From Microglena sp. YARC (Eukaryota > Chlorophyta > Chlorophyceae > Chlamydomonadales > Chlamydomonadaceae), in contig CM039462.1 of NCBI GenBank assembly GCA_022414725.1, forward strand, positions 54,300,239 to 54,364,238: a DNA stretch of 64,000 bases, written 5' to 3'. Of this stretch, positions 1-11,779 are shown in pieces; position 1 is the stretch's first letter; each line of letters begins with the position of its first letter. The position numbers and the translations under genes are program-made. The notes under the pieces were generated by a model that was not told the DNA's origin, did no database searches, and was given only the letters and a program-made list of their open reading frames with translations.

Positions 1-786
1 ACAAATAGAAATTCCAACTTAGGGCGTTCTAAGGACTTAGCGCGACTTATGGACATTATCCCCGCTATTCACATTGGCATATATAGCTGTGCGTAGGGCT
101 TACCAGATCATCCTTAGCTGATCTGCTTGCCTCCCCTGTCCATGCAACGGCGATGTTCCTCCGTCGCTGATGGACTCCCTCTTCTGTGTGGCCGCTTGTC
201 GATGCTCCATGTCTCCTTGCTTAAGTAACCCAGGCTGACCAGCATCTTCTTGGGCACTACTGTGACTTGTACCTCCTAAGGTCACGATACGGTCCTCATC
301 ACTTCTAGGTGGCCAGGCGCACCCCTCCTTTCCTCCTCCTGGCCCCTCCCCGGCCAGCATTGGACGGTAGGATCTGTTATCAATAGAGTAGCAGGTAGAT
401 TAGGTAGAGAGGCTCGTACTTGACACATTGAGATTGAAGGCAATCTAATATTGTTAACTTGGGAGATTCATAATGATGTAAGCTTGCATCAAACTCCTAT
501 TATACCAAAGGACCAGTTGCAACCAGGTTGTTCAGAACGCTGCATGTGGCGGATGTGTGGGGAGGGTCCGTTTGCGTCGCAGACACAGATTGCAGTGTGG
601 TTGGTTCCAACAAGACGCAGCTTTTGGAGCAGTCTGTTTTTATCAGAGGGTCTTGGATGCATCGCAGGACACGAATATTTGGGGAGGGTATTCTGTTGTG
701 TCCAGAGACGCAGACACAGATTTGGGAAGCCGGTTGCCTTCAAGAGCAGATTTTGAAACAGGCTGCATCTCGAGAAGCAGTTTCGG
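1..786. other. Non-coding sequence with a degenerate ~130-bp duplication
   Basis: I see no supportable gene. Two diverged copies of a ~130-bp sequence lie side by side, roughly 520-650 and 650-780. Both carry the motifs GGGGAGGGT and CGCAGACACAGATT in the same order. Short open frames here overlap on both strands and look like chance. Confidence 0.4.
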
Positions 787-790
787 GGAT

Positions 791-812
791 GGGGGGGGGG
801 GGGGGGGGGGGG
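791..812 (+). repeat. Poly-G tract (~22 nt)
   Basis: An uninterrupted G run ends the ~130-bp duplication. Its exact length is unreliable for most sequencing methods. Confidence 0.8.
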
Positions 813-2950
813 CTGACCAAACCTGGTTGTATCAGCCTGGGACGCAGCCATTACAAAATGTAATGTCATATCCTGATGGTATTCACTTCAACCCTTCGTG
901 TCCATACAATGTATGAGCATATCATATGTAATTTCAAACGTATGACTGAATCATGGTCCACAGTAACGTGGGATATGTTGAATGATCTTATCTACCCATG
1001 AATGAACAAACGATTACTACACATCCTACCATAAAGTGGCGCACCACATGTGATGTAGAGGCCCCAGGTTGATGACAGATCTTCTTCTTCACAGGTGTGG
1101 TGACAAACAACGCAGTAGAGGTAAGCCTCGAGTGCTGCTGCTTCTGCTGCACATCCTCTGTTTAGTTCCTAGTCACAAGTAACCTGTGAAAGAGACAAAT
1201 TAAAAATTACACTCGGAATGATGCAAAGATGTTGATGGATATTCAACTGGAGGTCAGATTCGTAGCTATACACAGTCACTGATTATACGTCAATAACGTT
1301 TGGCCTTGCTGTGAGCATCCTTCCCATCTCCCCCCAGTATGAATAGCTCAGGAACAAAGTGAGGGTCAGTTAGGTCATTGGGGGCTCCTTGTCTGGACCA
1401 ATCCGTATTTCGATGCCTGTCAGAATAGAAAAGGCCGATAATTGTACCACAGCATGTGGAAAAGGGTGGCTCCTTCGTCAAACTGATCTACGAACTGACG
1501 CACTGAGGTCTGCGGGATCGTCTTCGCGCGCAAGAGTGGCACAGTAATGATTACACTGATCCTCGTTCTGGGCAAAACCTTTTCCGGCCGATTTTTCGCT
1601 GATCGAAACCCCTCTGATCGAAACTTTGTTTTTAGCATCCTTGCCTCTGCTTACGCCCTCCGATCGAATGCGAATTGTATCGACCCTAACACATCTGAGC
1701 TCGTGTCCACACTGAGCTTTGACGAAGACTTCCCATTGGCTGGGTGAGAGAAGTGAGGTTTTAAGCCTAGATCTACTGTACCCACTTCCACTTACCTTGA
1801 AGCGTTGTCTTGCTGCACGTTAGTTTCAGACGAGAAGGGGCGCCCGTCAGAAGCAGTGAATGGACAATCAGCGCCAGGAGGACAATATTTATGACAAGAC
1901 GCCTCCACGAGGTTCAAGTTTGAGGACCTGGATCTGGTATATGAGCTACTGAGTCAGATAGCTTGGTGTGATGATTTAAAATTGCAGGGGGCATGCCCAA
2001 GCCCTGGTGGTCAGGCCCCGATAGTACAGTCAAGTCGAGACCAAGCAATTGCTAGCTAGCGCTTCCATGGCCCGGCTCTGCACCTGATAGGTATGGAAAA
2101 CATGAGTCCAGGAATGCCTGAATGTGGACGAGGTCGAACGCAAAGTGGGCGACCGCTGACTCATCACAACAGGGTGCGGGTGCGCGGCGGGGTGAACAAC
2201 GGGACAAATGCCAGATCATTGCTCGATGAAGCCACGTGGTATTCGTATGCCAGTACTGGTGCTCAATGCTCATAGCATGCTCAGGTGCATGCGTGCGCCT
2301 GACCCGACTGGCAGGTTTTTACGGTTAGTCACCGCGCCGCGCGCGGACGACTCGCCTGCAGTCCAGCCATGTGCCTCAGTCCTGCTGACTTGGCAAGAGG
2401 GGGGTCAGTCGGGTTCAGTGGCGGCTCCCGCTCCCGCTCCCGCTCCGCCTCCCGAGATACCATGGGCCTTTCATGCACCCCACATACAAACAGTCTCATA
2501 CGACGTCTCCATGAGAAGCTCTTACACATGCGCAGTTTTTAGAGGACGCGATTTCAATATTTATAGACCCGAAGGACGCATCGCAGATCGAAACGCTTCA
2601 GTCATCGGTTCTTTCTTAACGCGTCTCCTTGGCAACAGTCCCACACGTTCTAACCCCCTCCGCTCTCAAGCAGGGAGGTCTCAGGGAATATGCGATGAAA
2701 TTCGATCGGGTTCCCAGAGGCTTGGTTCGCTGCAGCCCTCGGGAATTTTTTTTTCTAGAACTTGAGAGTTTCTGATGATCTGGCAAGATTGTAGACTTGC
2801 CATCGGTGCTTTGTTGCTGCTGTTTGTCGTGACAAGATTAATATCAATTCACAGAGTGACCTGGCGAGGCGCAAGCTGGCCACAAGAAAACTTCTGGCCG
2901 GTTGCAGTGTCGTTGTGTGGTTGAATGGTGAGGGCTGTCGGAGTGCTGCT
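813..2950. other. Unannotated region
   Basis: No recognised gene, repeat or RNA. The longest frame (2208-2765, plus strand) would give a ~185-residue Arg/Ser/Pro-rich product that resembles no family I know. It overlaps open frames on the other strand and is probably spurious. Confidence 0.35.
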
Positions 2951-2959
2951 GCTGCTGGA

Positions 2960-3402
2960 CGTGCCTTAGCCACCACTTCCACCAAACAGCATCAACACTC
3001 AACATCAACATCAACACCAGCAACCTGGCACCAAATACCAGCACTTGCACCGTGCCACCTATGCCACCAGCACAGCACCAGCACCGACCAGCACAGCAAC
3101 CAGCACCAGCACAGCACCAGCACCAGCACCAGCACCAGCACCAGCACCAGCACCCAGCACCAGCACCAGCAACCAGCCACAGCCACCAAGCACCAGCACC
3201 AGCCACCAGTGTCACAGCACCAGCACCAGCCACCAGCACCAGCACCAGCACCAGCACCAGCACCAACACCAACACCAGCCACCAAATCACCACACCAATC
3301 ACCAATACCAACACCAAGCACCAACACCAGCACGACACCAACACCAACACTAACAACCAAACACAAACACTTAACACAAACACAAACACCATTCAACAGC
3401 AG
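2960..3402 (+). repeat. CACCAG-type minisatellite
   Basis: Degenerate tandem array of CAGCAC / CACCAG hexamers with CAACAC variants, ending in an A run at about 3407-3422. Because the unit is a multiple of three, all frames stay open (Gln/His/Thr/Pro/Ala repeats on plus, Cys/Trp/Val/Leu repeats on minus). These frames should not be called genes. Confidence 0.9.
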
Positions 3403-3711
3403 CAGCAAAAAAAAAAAAAAAAAACCACCACACACCACACCACAGCCACACTCTCCCATCCCTTCCCCCTCTTCCCTCTTCCCCTGTCTCTCCCATAGTA
3501 ACCACCTTTTCTGAGAATATCCCCTGCCTAACCTACCACCTTGTCCAGGGCAGGGAGTCAACTTGACTTGGCGACTAGAGATGCAGATGAGGGTTCTCAG
3601 GTCCCTGTGGTGAAAAGCGTTCTGGAAGTTTGAGGTGCACCTAGCCGCTTGAGCCTTCACGTGGATGCAAACCAATGCTTAGAGGGCTCAACTGGAGAAT
3701 GTTGGAAAGCA

Positions 3712-3895
3712 TTAAGTTGGATTGTGGGTGGAAATGGGATGAGAAGCAGGAGGGTGGGTGCGGTGGGGGGAAGGTCATGCTACCAGGTTGGATGGTGGGT
3801 GGAAATGGAGTGAGAGCAGGCAGGCGTGGGTGGGTGGGGGAAGGGATCATGCTACCAGGTTGGATGGTGGGGGAAAATGGGAGGGAGGGAGGACA
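3712..3895 (+). repeat. ~70-bp tandem repeat, about 2.5 copies
   Basis: The unit starts TTGGATGGTGGGTGGAAATG and ends CATGCTACCAGG. Two nearly full copies are followed by a partial one. The array is G/A-rich on the plus strand and the flank continues purine-rich to about 3960. Confidence 0.7.
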
Positions 3896-3959
3896 ATATT
3901 GTGAGGGATTAACCCTGGAGAGTGGATGTTTGGAGGGAGGGGCGTGAGGGAGGGAGTAG

Positions 3960-4975
3960 GGAGATGTTTCCATACGTTTTTCAGTGGGTGGTTGGAAAGG
4001 GAAGAATTCTGTGCGGATGGATCTTGTTGTCTTGTCATTGTATGGTGCACCGAATTTGTTTGACGATTGATGATGAGAAGAGAGGATGAGGATGGATGAT
4101 ATGAGGATGGTTTCCATTGCCCTGGTGCCTTGCTAGACTCCAATAGTATATCCTATTTTGAAGTTGACACCTAGTGAGCCCTCCCTAACTTTTTCCACCT
4201 TTGGGGGCCCACAGTCTCTAAGCTCTGACCCAATCGCCACCCAGCCCCATTTCAGTCCTGCCTGACCTCACCCACTCCCTGACCCAGCTTAAGGACCCAT
4301 CGCCCCCTTCCCCGCAGGGCTACTCGTTGTTCCCCTTTAATTTTCCAACTCCATAATATTGAACGCTATAGGAATGAGGACTAATGCAAGGCCAGCATTG
4401 AATATATCACCATACTTGTTTCCCCTTTATATATACAGTCTAGGACAGCATGTTGCAAGGGCTTGGCAGCGGACTTCGCATGAGGGCTTGAAACAGCCTC
4501 GCTTGCAGCAAGCCCTGTGCAAGTTCGGTCTAATCCACTGACAATAAGCAGGGCGCAATTAAGAAAGCGGCAAGACTTCAGGGCTCCTAGTGCTGATTAT
4601 GACCCATCGGCCCCTTCCCCAGGCTGCTTCTGGACCAATGAGGATGAGGCCAAGGCGCGCCATGTGCGGTCCAACTCTTGTTACCAAGATGGAATATAAG
4701 GGTGACCAGGACTGGACTGCTGGACTATGGAGGAGGAGACGGCTGCACGAGACGATCATTACAAGGTGGGCTTCTTACATTCTTTCACACCTTGTTTGTG
4801 GTTTTCACCCTATGCGTCATCGCCAGTAATAGTAACACGAGTAACAGTACACGTGGTAATAGTGCGAGTCAGTTAACCAGTCAGTACTAACATTTTTTCC
4901 CAGCCTTGAACGTTGAGCTCCCTGCCTTGTACTGCCTTGTACTCCAGTTCTAACAAAGTTTGCATTTTTAGGACA
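3960..4975. other. Unannotated region
   Basis: No gene or structured repeat recognised. There are short frames only, none with a family signature. Confidence 0.3.
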
Positions 4976-4977
4976 GC

Positions 4978-5175
4978 AGTGGTTTATTCATACTGCGAGT
5001 AATTTCATCTGTGAGTTAGTCCTACTGGTGAGTAGTCATTACTGTGAGTAATTCACACCGGTGAGGCAATTCATACTGTGAGTAATTCATACTTCGAGGT
5101 TATTTACTGTGAGTAATTCGTACTGTGCAGTAATTCATACTGTGGAGTATTCATACTGTAAGTAATTCATAAGTG
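4978..5175 (+). repeat. ATTCATACTGTGAGTA tandem repeat
   Basis: Degenerate array of a ~16-bp unit (AATTCATACTGTGAGT with indels), roughly ten copies, flanked by unique sequence. Confidence 0.7.
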
Positions 5176-5394
5176 GAGGGGAGGCATTTGGGCATGGGGC
5201 CAAAGTGTGCAGGGAGGCAGCCTGGGCGGGACAGCGGCATCCATGCCGTTGCATGTACAGTACAAGGCTGCTTATGCCGAATCACTGCCTCGCTCTACCA
5301 GGCCTATGAATGCGAGACCAGTCCGAGCAGAGGCTATGATGGTAAGTAGTTAAGTAGTTTGTGGTTGGATCTACGCAGCCTTAGCAGGGACGCA

Positions 5395-5680
5395 TGTTGC
5401 ACCTTGGTGCTCAATGATGCACCTCATTGCTCCAATTATGCATATTTTTGCTCATTGTGCACCTGTGTGCTCAATGATGCACCTTCATTGCTCCAAGTAT
5501 GCATATGTTTGTTCAATGATGGCACTTGGTGCTCCAATGATGCACCTGTGGCTCAATGAGCACCTGTGTGCTCCAATGAGCACCTCATTGCTCCAATGAT
5601 GCACCTCATTGCTTTCCAAGTCATGACATTTTTTGCTTCATGATGCACCTTGTGTGCTCCAATTATGGCTCCTTTGTACT
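5395..5680 (+). repeat. TGCTCCAATGATGCACCT tandem repeat
   Basis: Degenerate array of a unit of about 18 bp, often as a longer compound unit. The shared core is GCTC(C)AATGATGCACCT. Short open frames here are artefacts of the periodicity. Confidence 0.7.
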
Positions 5681-6059
5681 GCAATTGGCAGCAACGATGT
5701 CACCATCCCTTCATTAAAGGAAGAGCATGCTAGTAAAATAATTTGTACAGCTCAAAGTGAGGTAATTTACAGCAATTACGCAATAATTTTAACAAAGTAT
5801 GCACAAATTATCCACCATAACGAAATTGCCACTATTATATCCACTTTTCAGCCAGAAGAATAGTGCAGGTTTGCCCTTACATCTTTTATAGTGGGTACCC
5901 TATCGCTATCACTGTTTTATTAGTGCACACTGGTCACAGTACGAATCACATGTTGCCCCCTACACTACCTTATTAATGCGCCAAAAAAGAAATGAAATAA
6001 AACTGAACTGAAGTCATGCATGCCGTTGTCCAGCAGACGGTAGCCACTGTTGACAAGAA

Positions 6060-6262
6060 ATGACAATGCCTGGTGGTGGCGTGGGATTAAGGCAGCCCCT
6101 GTTTTACGGCGGTAGAGAACGGCTGCTACTTTACCTGGGACAGTGCTACCATGCGCGGTTGACAGCGACAGCGAACAGTAAGGCGCACCCGTAGGGATTC
6201 AAACCCCGCACCTTCTGCCTGATTTCAACGAAACTTAACCATTGAGCCAATCGTCAAAAACG
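6060..6262 (-). repeat. SINE-like element with tRNA-like head, copy 1
   Basis: Read on the minus strand, the right end carries an A-box-like block (TGGCTCAATGGTTAAG, about 6237-6252) and a B-box-like block (GGGGTTTGAATCCC, 6193-6206), followed by a body and a CACGCC...CCAGGCATT tail. The body aligns by eye to the copy at 45.2 kb and the tail to 7.19 kb. The arms do not form a good acceptor stem, so this is not a functional tRNA gene. tRNA-derived SINE ancestry is inferred. Confidence 0.5.
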
Positions 6263-6960
6263 GGAGATGCAGCCACTGTTATTGTTTTGGCAGCCACTGT
6301 CATTTGTCAGTTTTTAGTTTGTAACGTGCTGGAGTCACTTTATTGGGCCTTTCTGCAGCACCATTCGCCCGATTGGGACGAAACCTGATCCAGCCTCCGG
6401 CCGAAGGCCCAATCTGTATTGGGACAAAATATGGGGGGCTTAGCCATAAGGGGAAATGTAACTGAACTGTAGCTGAATCATGCTAACACAATCACTGATT
6501 CCCTTTTTAATGTAAGTACATTTGCTAGAGGTACCCTAGCCCTATGTAATGTAAGCTGGCGCAGGGTTGAGGTGTCTATATTCTCGCCAGCTTGCTAGGC
6601 TTGCCTACCTTTTGATGTCGTGTTTAGGTCTTACTCTTGGTAACTTAGCCTTTATTATACAAGCATTGAATGGGCCCTGCAAAGGGAGTCGGCCTTCTTT
6701 ACCTAACCTCGAACTCCCAAACACAGCTAACTTGAAGTCAATACGAATGGGTTTATATCGGCTTGTCCGATTGACCTCTGTAACTTTCCCTTTCGCTCAC
6801 TATCCGCATACCTAGTCCCACCAGTCTTCATTTGGCACCCAGTCACCCATACCCCCATTCCCATCCTCCATACGACCCTCTTCCCACCCACATGCTCCAC
6901 CCTTCAGAAGCTGGCACTAGGCCAAAATGATATAGAATTCAGGGAAGAAGCCCCCCACCC
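6263..6960. other. Unannotated region
   Basis: Nothing recognised. A short plus frame (6567-6815) has no family signature. Confidence 0.3.
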
Positions 6961-6967
6961 CACCCAC

Positions 6968-7005
6968 CACACACAACACAAAACAACACAAAACAACGAA
7001 ACAGC

Positions 7006-7045
<40 letters not shown>

Positions 7046-7142
7046 CAAAACAACACAAAACAACGAAACAGCAACAACAACCACAACAACAACAACAACA
7101 ATAACAACAACAACAACAACAACAACAACATAACACAACAAC
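6968..7142 (+). repeat. (AAC)n microsatellite
   Basis: Two blocks of AAC/CAA triplets are separated by a repeated segment (ACACAAAACAACGAAACAGC) that occurs twice. This is a simple-sequence array; the Val/Leu/Cys frames on the minus strand are artefacts. Confidence 0.9.
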
Positions 7143-7187
7143 ACGACAAACAAATAAGTCACTATGTCTGCCATGGTGACTTTCCCC

Positions 7188-7250
7188 AGCTCGGCGTACG
7201 GGAGGGTCCCCTTAACACCACGCCCCTCCAGGCGTATCTTTCTTTTTTAG
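7188..7250 (+). repeat. SINE-like element, 3'-tail fragment
   Basis: Shares with the tail of the 45.2-kb copy, in the same order, GCGTACGG, an ACCACGCCCC block, CCAGGCGT and a T-rich end. Only about 60 bp of the family is present. Confidence 0.4.
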
Positions 7251-7409
7251 TGTGTTACTTGGCGTCCTTTGCCCAGCCTCCCTGCAGCCACATTTGCCTA
7301 ATTAGGACGACACTTGAAATCAGCAACGGCATGCAACGGGGGTATCTCATTAGTTTTATTTCATGTCCTGTTTGGCAGACTCCCCTCCCCAGGGGCGGCA
7401 GCCCCAGTA

Positions 7410-7930
7410 CCACCGCAGTTTGCTTGGCTTGCTGCCGGAAGGGGTGGAGCTCCAGCGAGGGGCAGTCTGCAGCGGCAAGCTCTGCAGTGAGCAGACAAGC
7501 CAGGTTAACAAACCCGACGGCAACGTGTATGTCTCGCGGAACGTGTGTACTTAGCTGAGCTGTCCATCTGTGCCGTCCGATCTGTTTGTCTGTTTCGTCT
7601 GTCTGTCTGTCTGTAGCTGAATTACTCTAAAACAGCTTTTGTGTTGCAGGTCCTTGCTGCCAATCCTTAGGCAGGAACGTTTTCTATGCTCCTCCCAGCA
7701 TCTACGCCCGAACGCTTCCGCGGCTACTCCCAACCCTTGCGGGCCTCTTTCAGCAACATGAGCAATGCAGTCATTACCGTTGCAGCTCACACCTGGAGAC
7801 ACACACGTCGCCGTCGGGTTTGTGGACCTGGCTTCTCTGCTCACTGCAGAGCTTGCCGCTTCCGACTGCCCTCCTGGCAGCTCCACGGCCTCCCAGCAGC
7901 GGCCATAGCAGCGCGCAAAGTTTGTGGGCT
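7410..7930. repeat. Inverted repeat with ~120-bp arms
   Basis: The left arm (about 7430-7540) contains GCAAGCTCTGCAGTGAGCAG and AACCCGACGGC. The right arm (about 7785-7905) carries the reverse complement of the same blocks in mirror order. The spacer is about 240 bp. Both arms stay open in one shared frame with similar Ser/Ala/Thr-rich residues, so they could be two opposed copies of an exon-like fragment. Confidence 0.65.
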
Positions 7931-8213
7931 TTTGATAGCTCGGCCTACACGCATTGGCGGCGACGGAGAGTGTCGACATCGACAGCATCATCGGGTACGT
8001 GTTGCCTGATAGCAGGCCGTGGTTTTGACGGGGCAAAGATGCTAGGCCCAGCCTTTGTCCTAGCCACCTACCTTCGCCAGCCTTTGGCCAGGCTTTCACC
8101 AGCCTGGGGTGGAGATGGGGAGAGGGGGGTGGGGGTAGGTAGGTGAGGTGAGGGGTGGGTCGGTAAGGGGGTAGTGGGGGGTCTCAATCTGTCCATTGCA
8201 CTCTTACCCCAAG

Positions 8214-8231
8214 CCCTAAACCCTGAACCCT
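8214..8231 (-). repeat. Interstitial telomere-like motif
   Basis: CCCTAAACCCTGAACCCT is two to three degenerate units of the CCCTAAA (TTTAGGG) plant-type telomere repeat. Confidence 0.5.
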
Positions 8232-8523
8232 CCTGCTCCTCGCAACATTGACTATATTCTCAACATCTTGCATCACGTCAGCCCTATGTTGCGTGTCTTT
8301 GGCTATTCCCTCTGTTTTCACGCCTTGGGATATTTCCATGCCCGTCGGCTATATGCAAATCCTCTCACCACCATACTGACCGTCATGCACCTGATATGAG
8401 CATTGCATTTTAAGCCATAAAGCTGTTGTACCGCCAGTTAGTTGCCACCATGTCAAACCCAGTCCGGCACTGTATGTATGTATGTTATAGTTTCCAGGGT
8501 AGGCCAAAATAGGCTAAAGGGAC

Positions 8524-9922
8524 TTGCCTAACTGTGATGGGCCGGCACTACAGCAACTGACATTGTTATTTCATCTGCAACAAGTGTGGGGATCCTTTGT
8601 GCTGGTCAGGCCAGGCCCTTGCCGACTTCAGTCGGGACGATATAGATATGCTGATGCAACTGCCCGAGGAGAGATCTGGACATGGATCTCATGCGAAGAC
8701 CAAAGAGCCAGTCCGTCTTTCCTGCCTGCTGGGTTCGCCACAACCACGTTTGACGCCCGAAGTACTGCAGGTGCTGCTGGTCTATTAAGCAGCCACCTTG
8801 GAGCCGAAATCCGCCAATGACATGCAGTCTGGTATGGCACAGTGAGATGCACTGTATGCAGTTAAGCTACCACTGTCCATGCAAGCCCAGCAGGTAGGTG
8901 TGCGGGCTGTAAATGGGTGGTAGGTGTGTGGGTGGTCGATGAGGTACGTTGTGCTTAGGTGGCTGAGGGCTGTAGATGGGTGGTTAGGTGGGTGGTCTGT
9001 ATGTCCTACTTTTCGCATCTTGGTTTTCTTTTGAATTGCTGCTTTTGAATGCTGCTTTTGCAGGGACCGTGTTTCGTTCGCTCACTATTTGCTGACAGGC
9101 GAGCTTCCCGTTGGGTCCAAAGGCACAGTAGGCAGCATCCTCATGCTGGCAGGCACACCGTTCAAGTCTATGAAGATGTCTGAAATTCGAGGACCTCATG
9201 CTGGATATTGCCGATGGGGCATTCATCCTGTTCTGCCTCGAACAAGTGATGAGATCTTCCATCACTTGCTGCCTATGTACCAGATCATCCTACCAAAAGC
9301 TGGTGGAGGAGCAGGTGAGGCGAATGGGGCACTGATGGCATGAGTGTGTGGGAGTTTACCTGTGGAACCCTCAGGGAAGCTGCGGGGCTGGCTGGTTTCG
9401 GAGCGCTTGTCTGTGTCATTGATTCATGCCACCTTTCACCGGAAGCAGCAGCGCTTCTGTCATCGGTCCAGTCCATGGCGCCAACGTCGATCATCTGGGA
9501 GCAACATCCTAGACTACATGCCCCCGCCGATTTCCACCGAATGGCCCGGCTATGCAGCTGCCCGAAAGCTGCCCCAACCAAGCACTACATTACCACCATG
9601 AACTGGGTTCAATCGGTGTATGGTATGTGCCCCTCAGAGCTGCCAGTTGCCGGAACGGAAGGCGATCTATGCTGCCGGATTCGTCGCATCAGCCAACGCC
9701 TGGAGGTTGAGGAACCGTCAGGCTGCATGGTGCGCGGCTTCGACGATACCCACATCTTCATTCGTCTGGGAGTATGAGCAGAGCTTTTCGCTCGCCCCCG
9801 GCCTGGGTGCGCACTTCTGCAGCCAGGACGAGCAGCCAGGACGGGTGTCGGTGCACCGCTTGGCCAAGGGCACATGTGGCGAGTTCTCACGGAATGCTAG
9901 CACCGTGCACCTGCTGCCTTAG
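8524..9922 (+). other. Unrecognised coding-like region, possibly a multi-exon gene or pseudogene
   Basis: Several plus-strand segments read as plausible protein but in different frames: about 8560-8787 (starts with a C-x2-C-G-x3-C motif), 9089-9342, 9340-9777 and 9620-9922. The last two overlap in different frames and join near 9770, as at a frameshift or small intron. The CAG/GTGAG at about 9315 looks like a splice donor. I recognise no domain. Either a decayed gene or a spliced one of unknown function; no start or stop is asserted. Confidence 0.3.
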
Positions 9923-11450
9923 CTACGCCAATGAGGAGGCTGCAGAGGAGAGGCCGCTGGAGCTCCCGCCCTGGGCTAGTGGCCATGCTGATTGGGAAGG
10001 GTTTCCAAAAGGCGGGTCCTGGGGGGGGTGGGGGGTGAAGAGGGCAATGGGGGAATCACACTGAGCCCCACAGCATAAGTTCGTGTTAAGTAAGTGTGAT
10101 TGGCACGAGCTTTGTTCAAAGTATCCTGTTAAACCTGGAAACACGGACGCTGGAGCACTGGAGACTAGCGACAGCTGCGGCCAACAGAAAAAATAAAATA
10201 GTAGGACAAAAAGGATTGACCCCGGATATCCATTTTAGAAGGCGTAGCTGTCACCAACCCCAACCTGGACCCTTGGTTGCTTGTATCGTCTCCAACATAG
10301 GGAGGAGATCGTTTCACGATTTGCTCAACTCATTAACAGGGCAGTGAAATAATAATATAACCCAATCATTCAGTACCGTAATATACGCGTGTAATCTGAT
10401 GTTTGCTTGAATTGACCTCAATTCTTGTGGCTACTGTCATTCAGCTACCGTTCAATGACCGTACTTTTACTGCCCTGCTTACTTCTTTATTTTTTAAGCT
10501 GGGATTTCCACCCCTGGAGGTGGGACACCTTTAACCACAGCAACCATAAAGGGTTATAGACAAGAATCGGTGCCACTCCTACCGATCTCGGATCCGGTTG
10601 GCACACTTCGTGTTATGGTACGCCTTTCAGTCGTACCATACTAACCTTTGTACACGTCACGCCCGGCCAGGTCTGCGACTCTGGACTGGCAGCCAGCTAG
10701 CGGCTGATACCAGCAGCCAGCTAGGGCGCTTTAGATTATAGCACCGGCAGCCCTGAGGCCGCCGCTCCTATCGCTATTAGATCTGGCAAAGTTCGTTATT
10801 GCCTTTATCTCAACACCAATCGTTGTACCACCTGTGTAACAACTGTGTCGCTACTTACTGCGCCTCTGCCCCATCGTCTACGAGAAGTAGGAGAAACTAC
10901 ACTTCGTGTTCGTCCTGTGTGTGTTCCACGGAATACCCTGCGGCTTGATTGACATGTTGTGGTACTTGGGTGCGTTGACTCAAAAACACCCCCTCGCACG
11001 CTGTGTACTATCTACTTAAGTAGAAGAGAGAGAGAATCCTGATTACTACATCAAGTGCACATAGAGCACTCAATAGTGTGCCTTATCTTTTGTAAGAGTG
11101 GTAACACCATTCGAACTGAATCCCCTGCCGCTGGTTTGTGTTTGGGGAGACCACCTACTGGGGTGAAAACTGCGACAATGCGTGTATGTCTATACTTCGT
11201 TTGTCTGGATATAGCAGAGATATTACAGATAGTTTACATAGGAAAGTGACAAATGCAACCTTGGACTTGGTCACATGGTTCCAATTTTAGGCTGCTCTCC
11301 TAGTCTACGTCTGGCTATAACAACAACAAATGTAAAGCAAAGGGGATATCTAGTTGGTCGGTTGGTCGGCCCCTATTGAAAAGATCAAAAGAAAGATTAC
11401 AAGGGGTCATGTCCTGCAGTGAAACAACACGCCCTAAAGTTGGACTCGAG
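9923..11450. other. Unannotated region
   Basis: No supportable gene. Short frames on both strands are consistent with chance. Confidence 0.3.
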
Positions 11451-11454
11451 AAAC

Positions 11455-11530
11455 CACTCGCCGTCTCCCGCAGCGGGGCTCGAACTCCGGTGGCCGAAGC
11501 CGTAACCACCGGGTCTGGACCATACCGCCC
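11455..11530 (-). repeat. tRNA-like sequence (degenerate, probably SINE head)
   Basis: On the minus strand an A-box-like ACCCGGTGGTTACGG is followed about 20 nt later by a B-box-like GAGTTCGAGCCCC. T-stem and acceptor-stem pairing are poor, so a working tRNA is unlikely. A tRNA-derived repeat is the better reading. Confidence 0.35.
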
Positions 11531-11779
11531 TCCAGACTCCCTATTGGTCGCCCCCTAGGAAGACAGACCTATGTGATACTTACGCGAAGTCTTCACATTA
11601 TTCAAATCGTCGGCTGCTGGGATGTATGAGGGCGCATTACAGAGGGCATCGACCGTGATGGAGCACTCCGTTGCTGGCGTACCGCTTCGCGGACTCGCCA
11701 CTATTGGGGAGGAGTTCCAGTGGTGGTCAGGGCGGTGCCTTACAAATAACCTCATACGCTTCTGGAAGCTAGGCCGGAG

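Noticed and set aside
489..916. Overlapping ~110-125-codon frames around the poly-G tract
   Set aside because: Frames on both strands cross the G run and a degenerate duplication. No family signature.
2844..3675. Trp/Cys/Val-rich and Gln/His-rich frames of 150-230 codons
   Set aside because: Produced entirely by the CACCAG hexamer array, with all frames open.
6185..6262. Functional tRNA gene on the minus strand
   Set aside because: A and B boxes are present, but the acceptor and T stems do not pair. Better explained as a SINE head.
11455..11530. Functional tRNA gene on the minus strand
   Set aside because: Box-like motifs only, and T-stem pairing fails.
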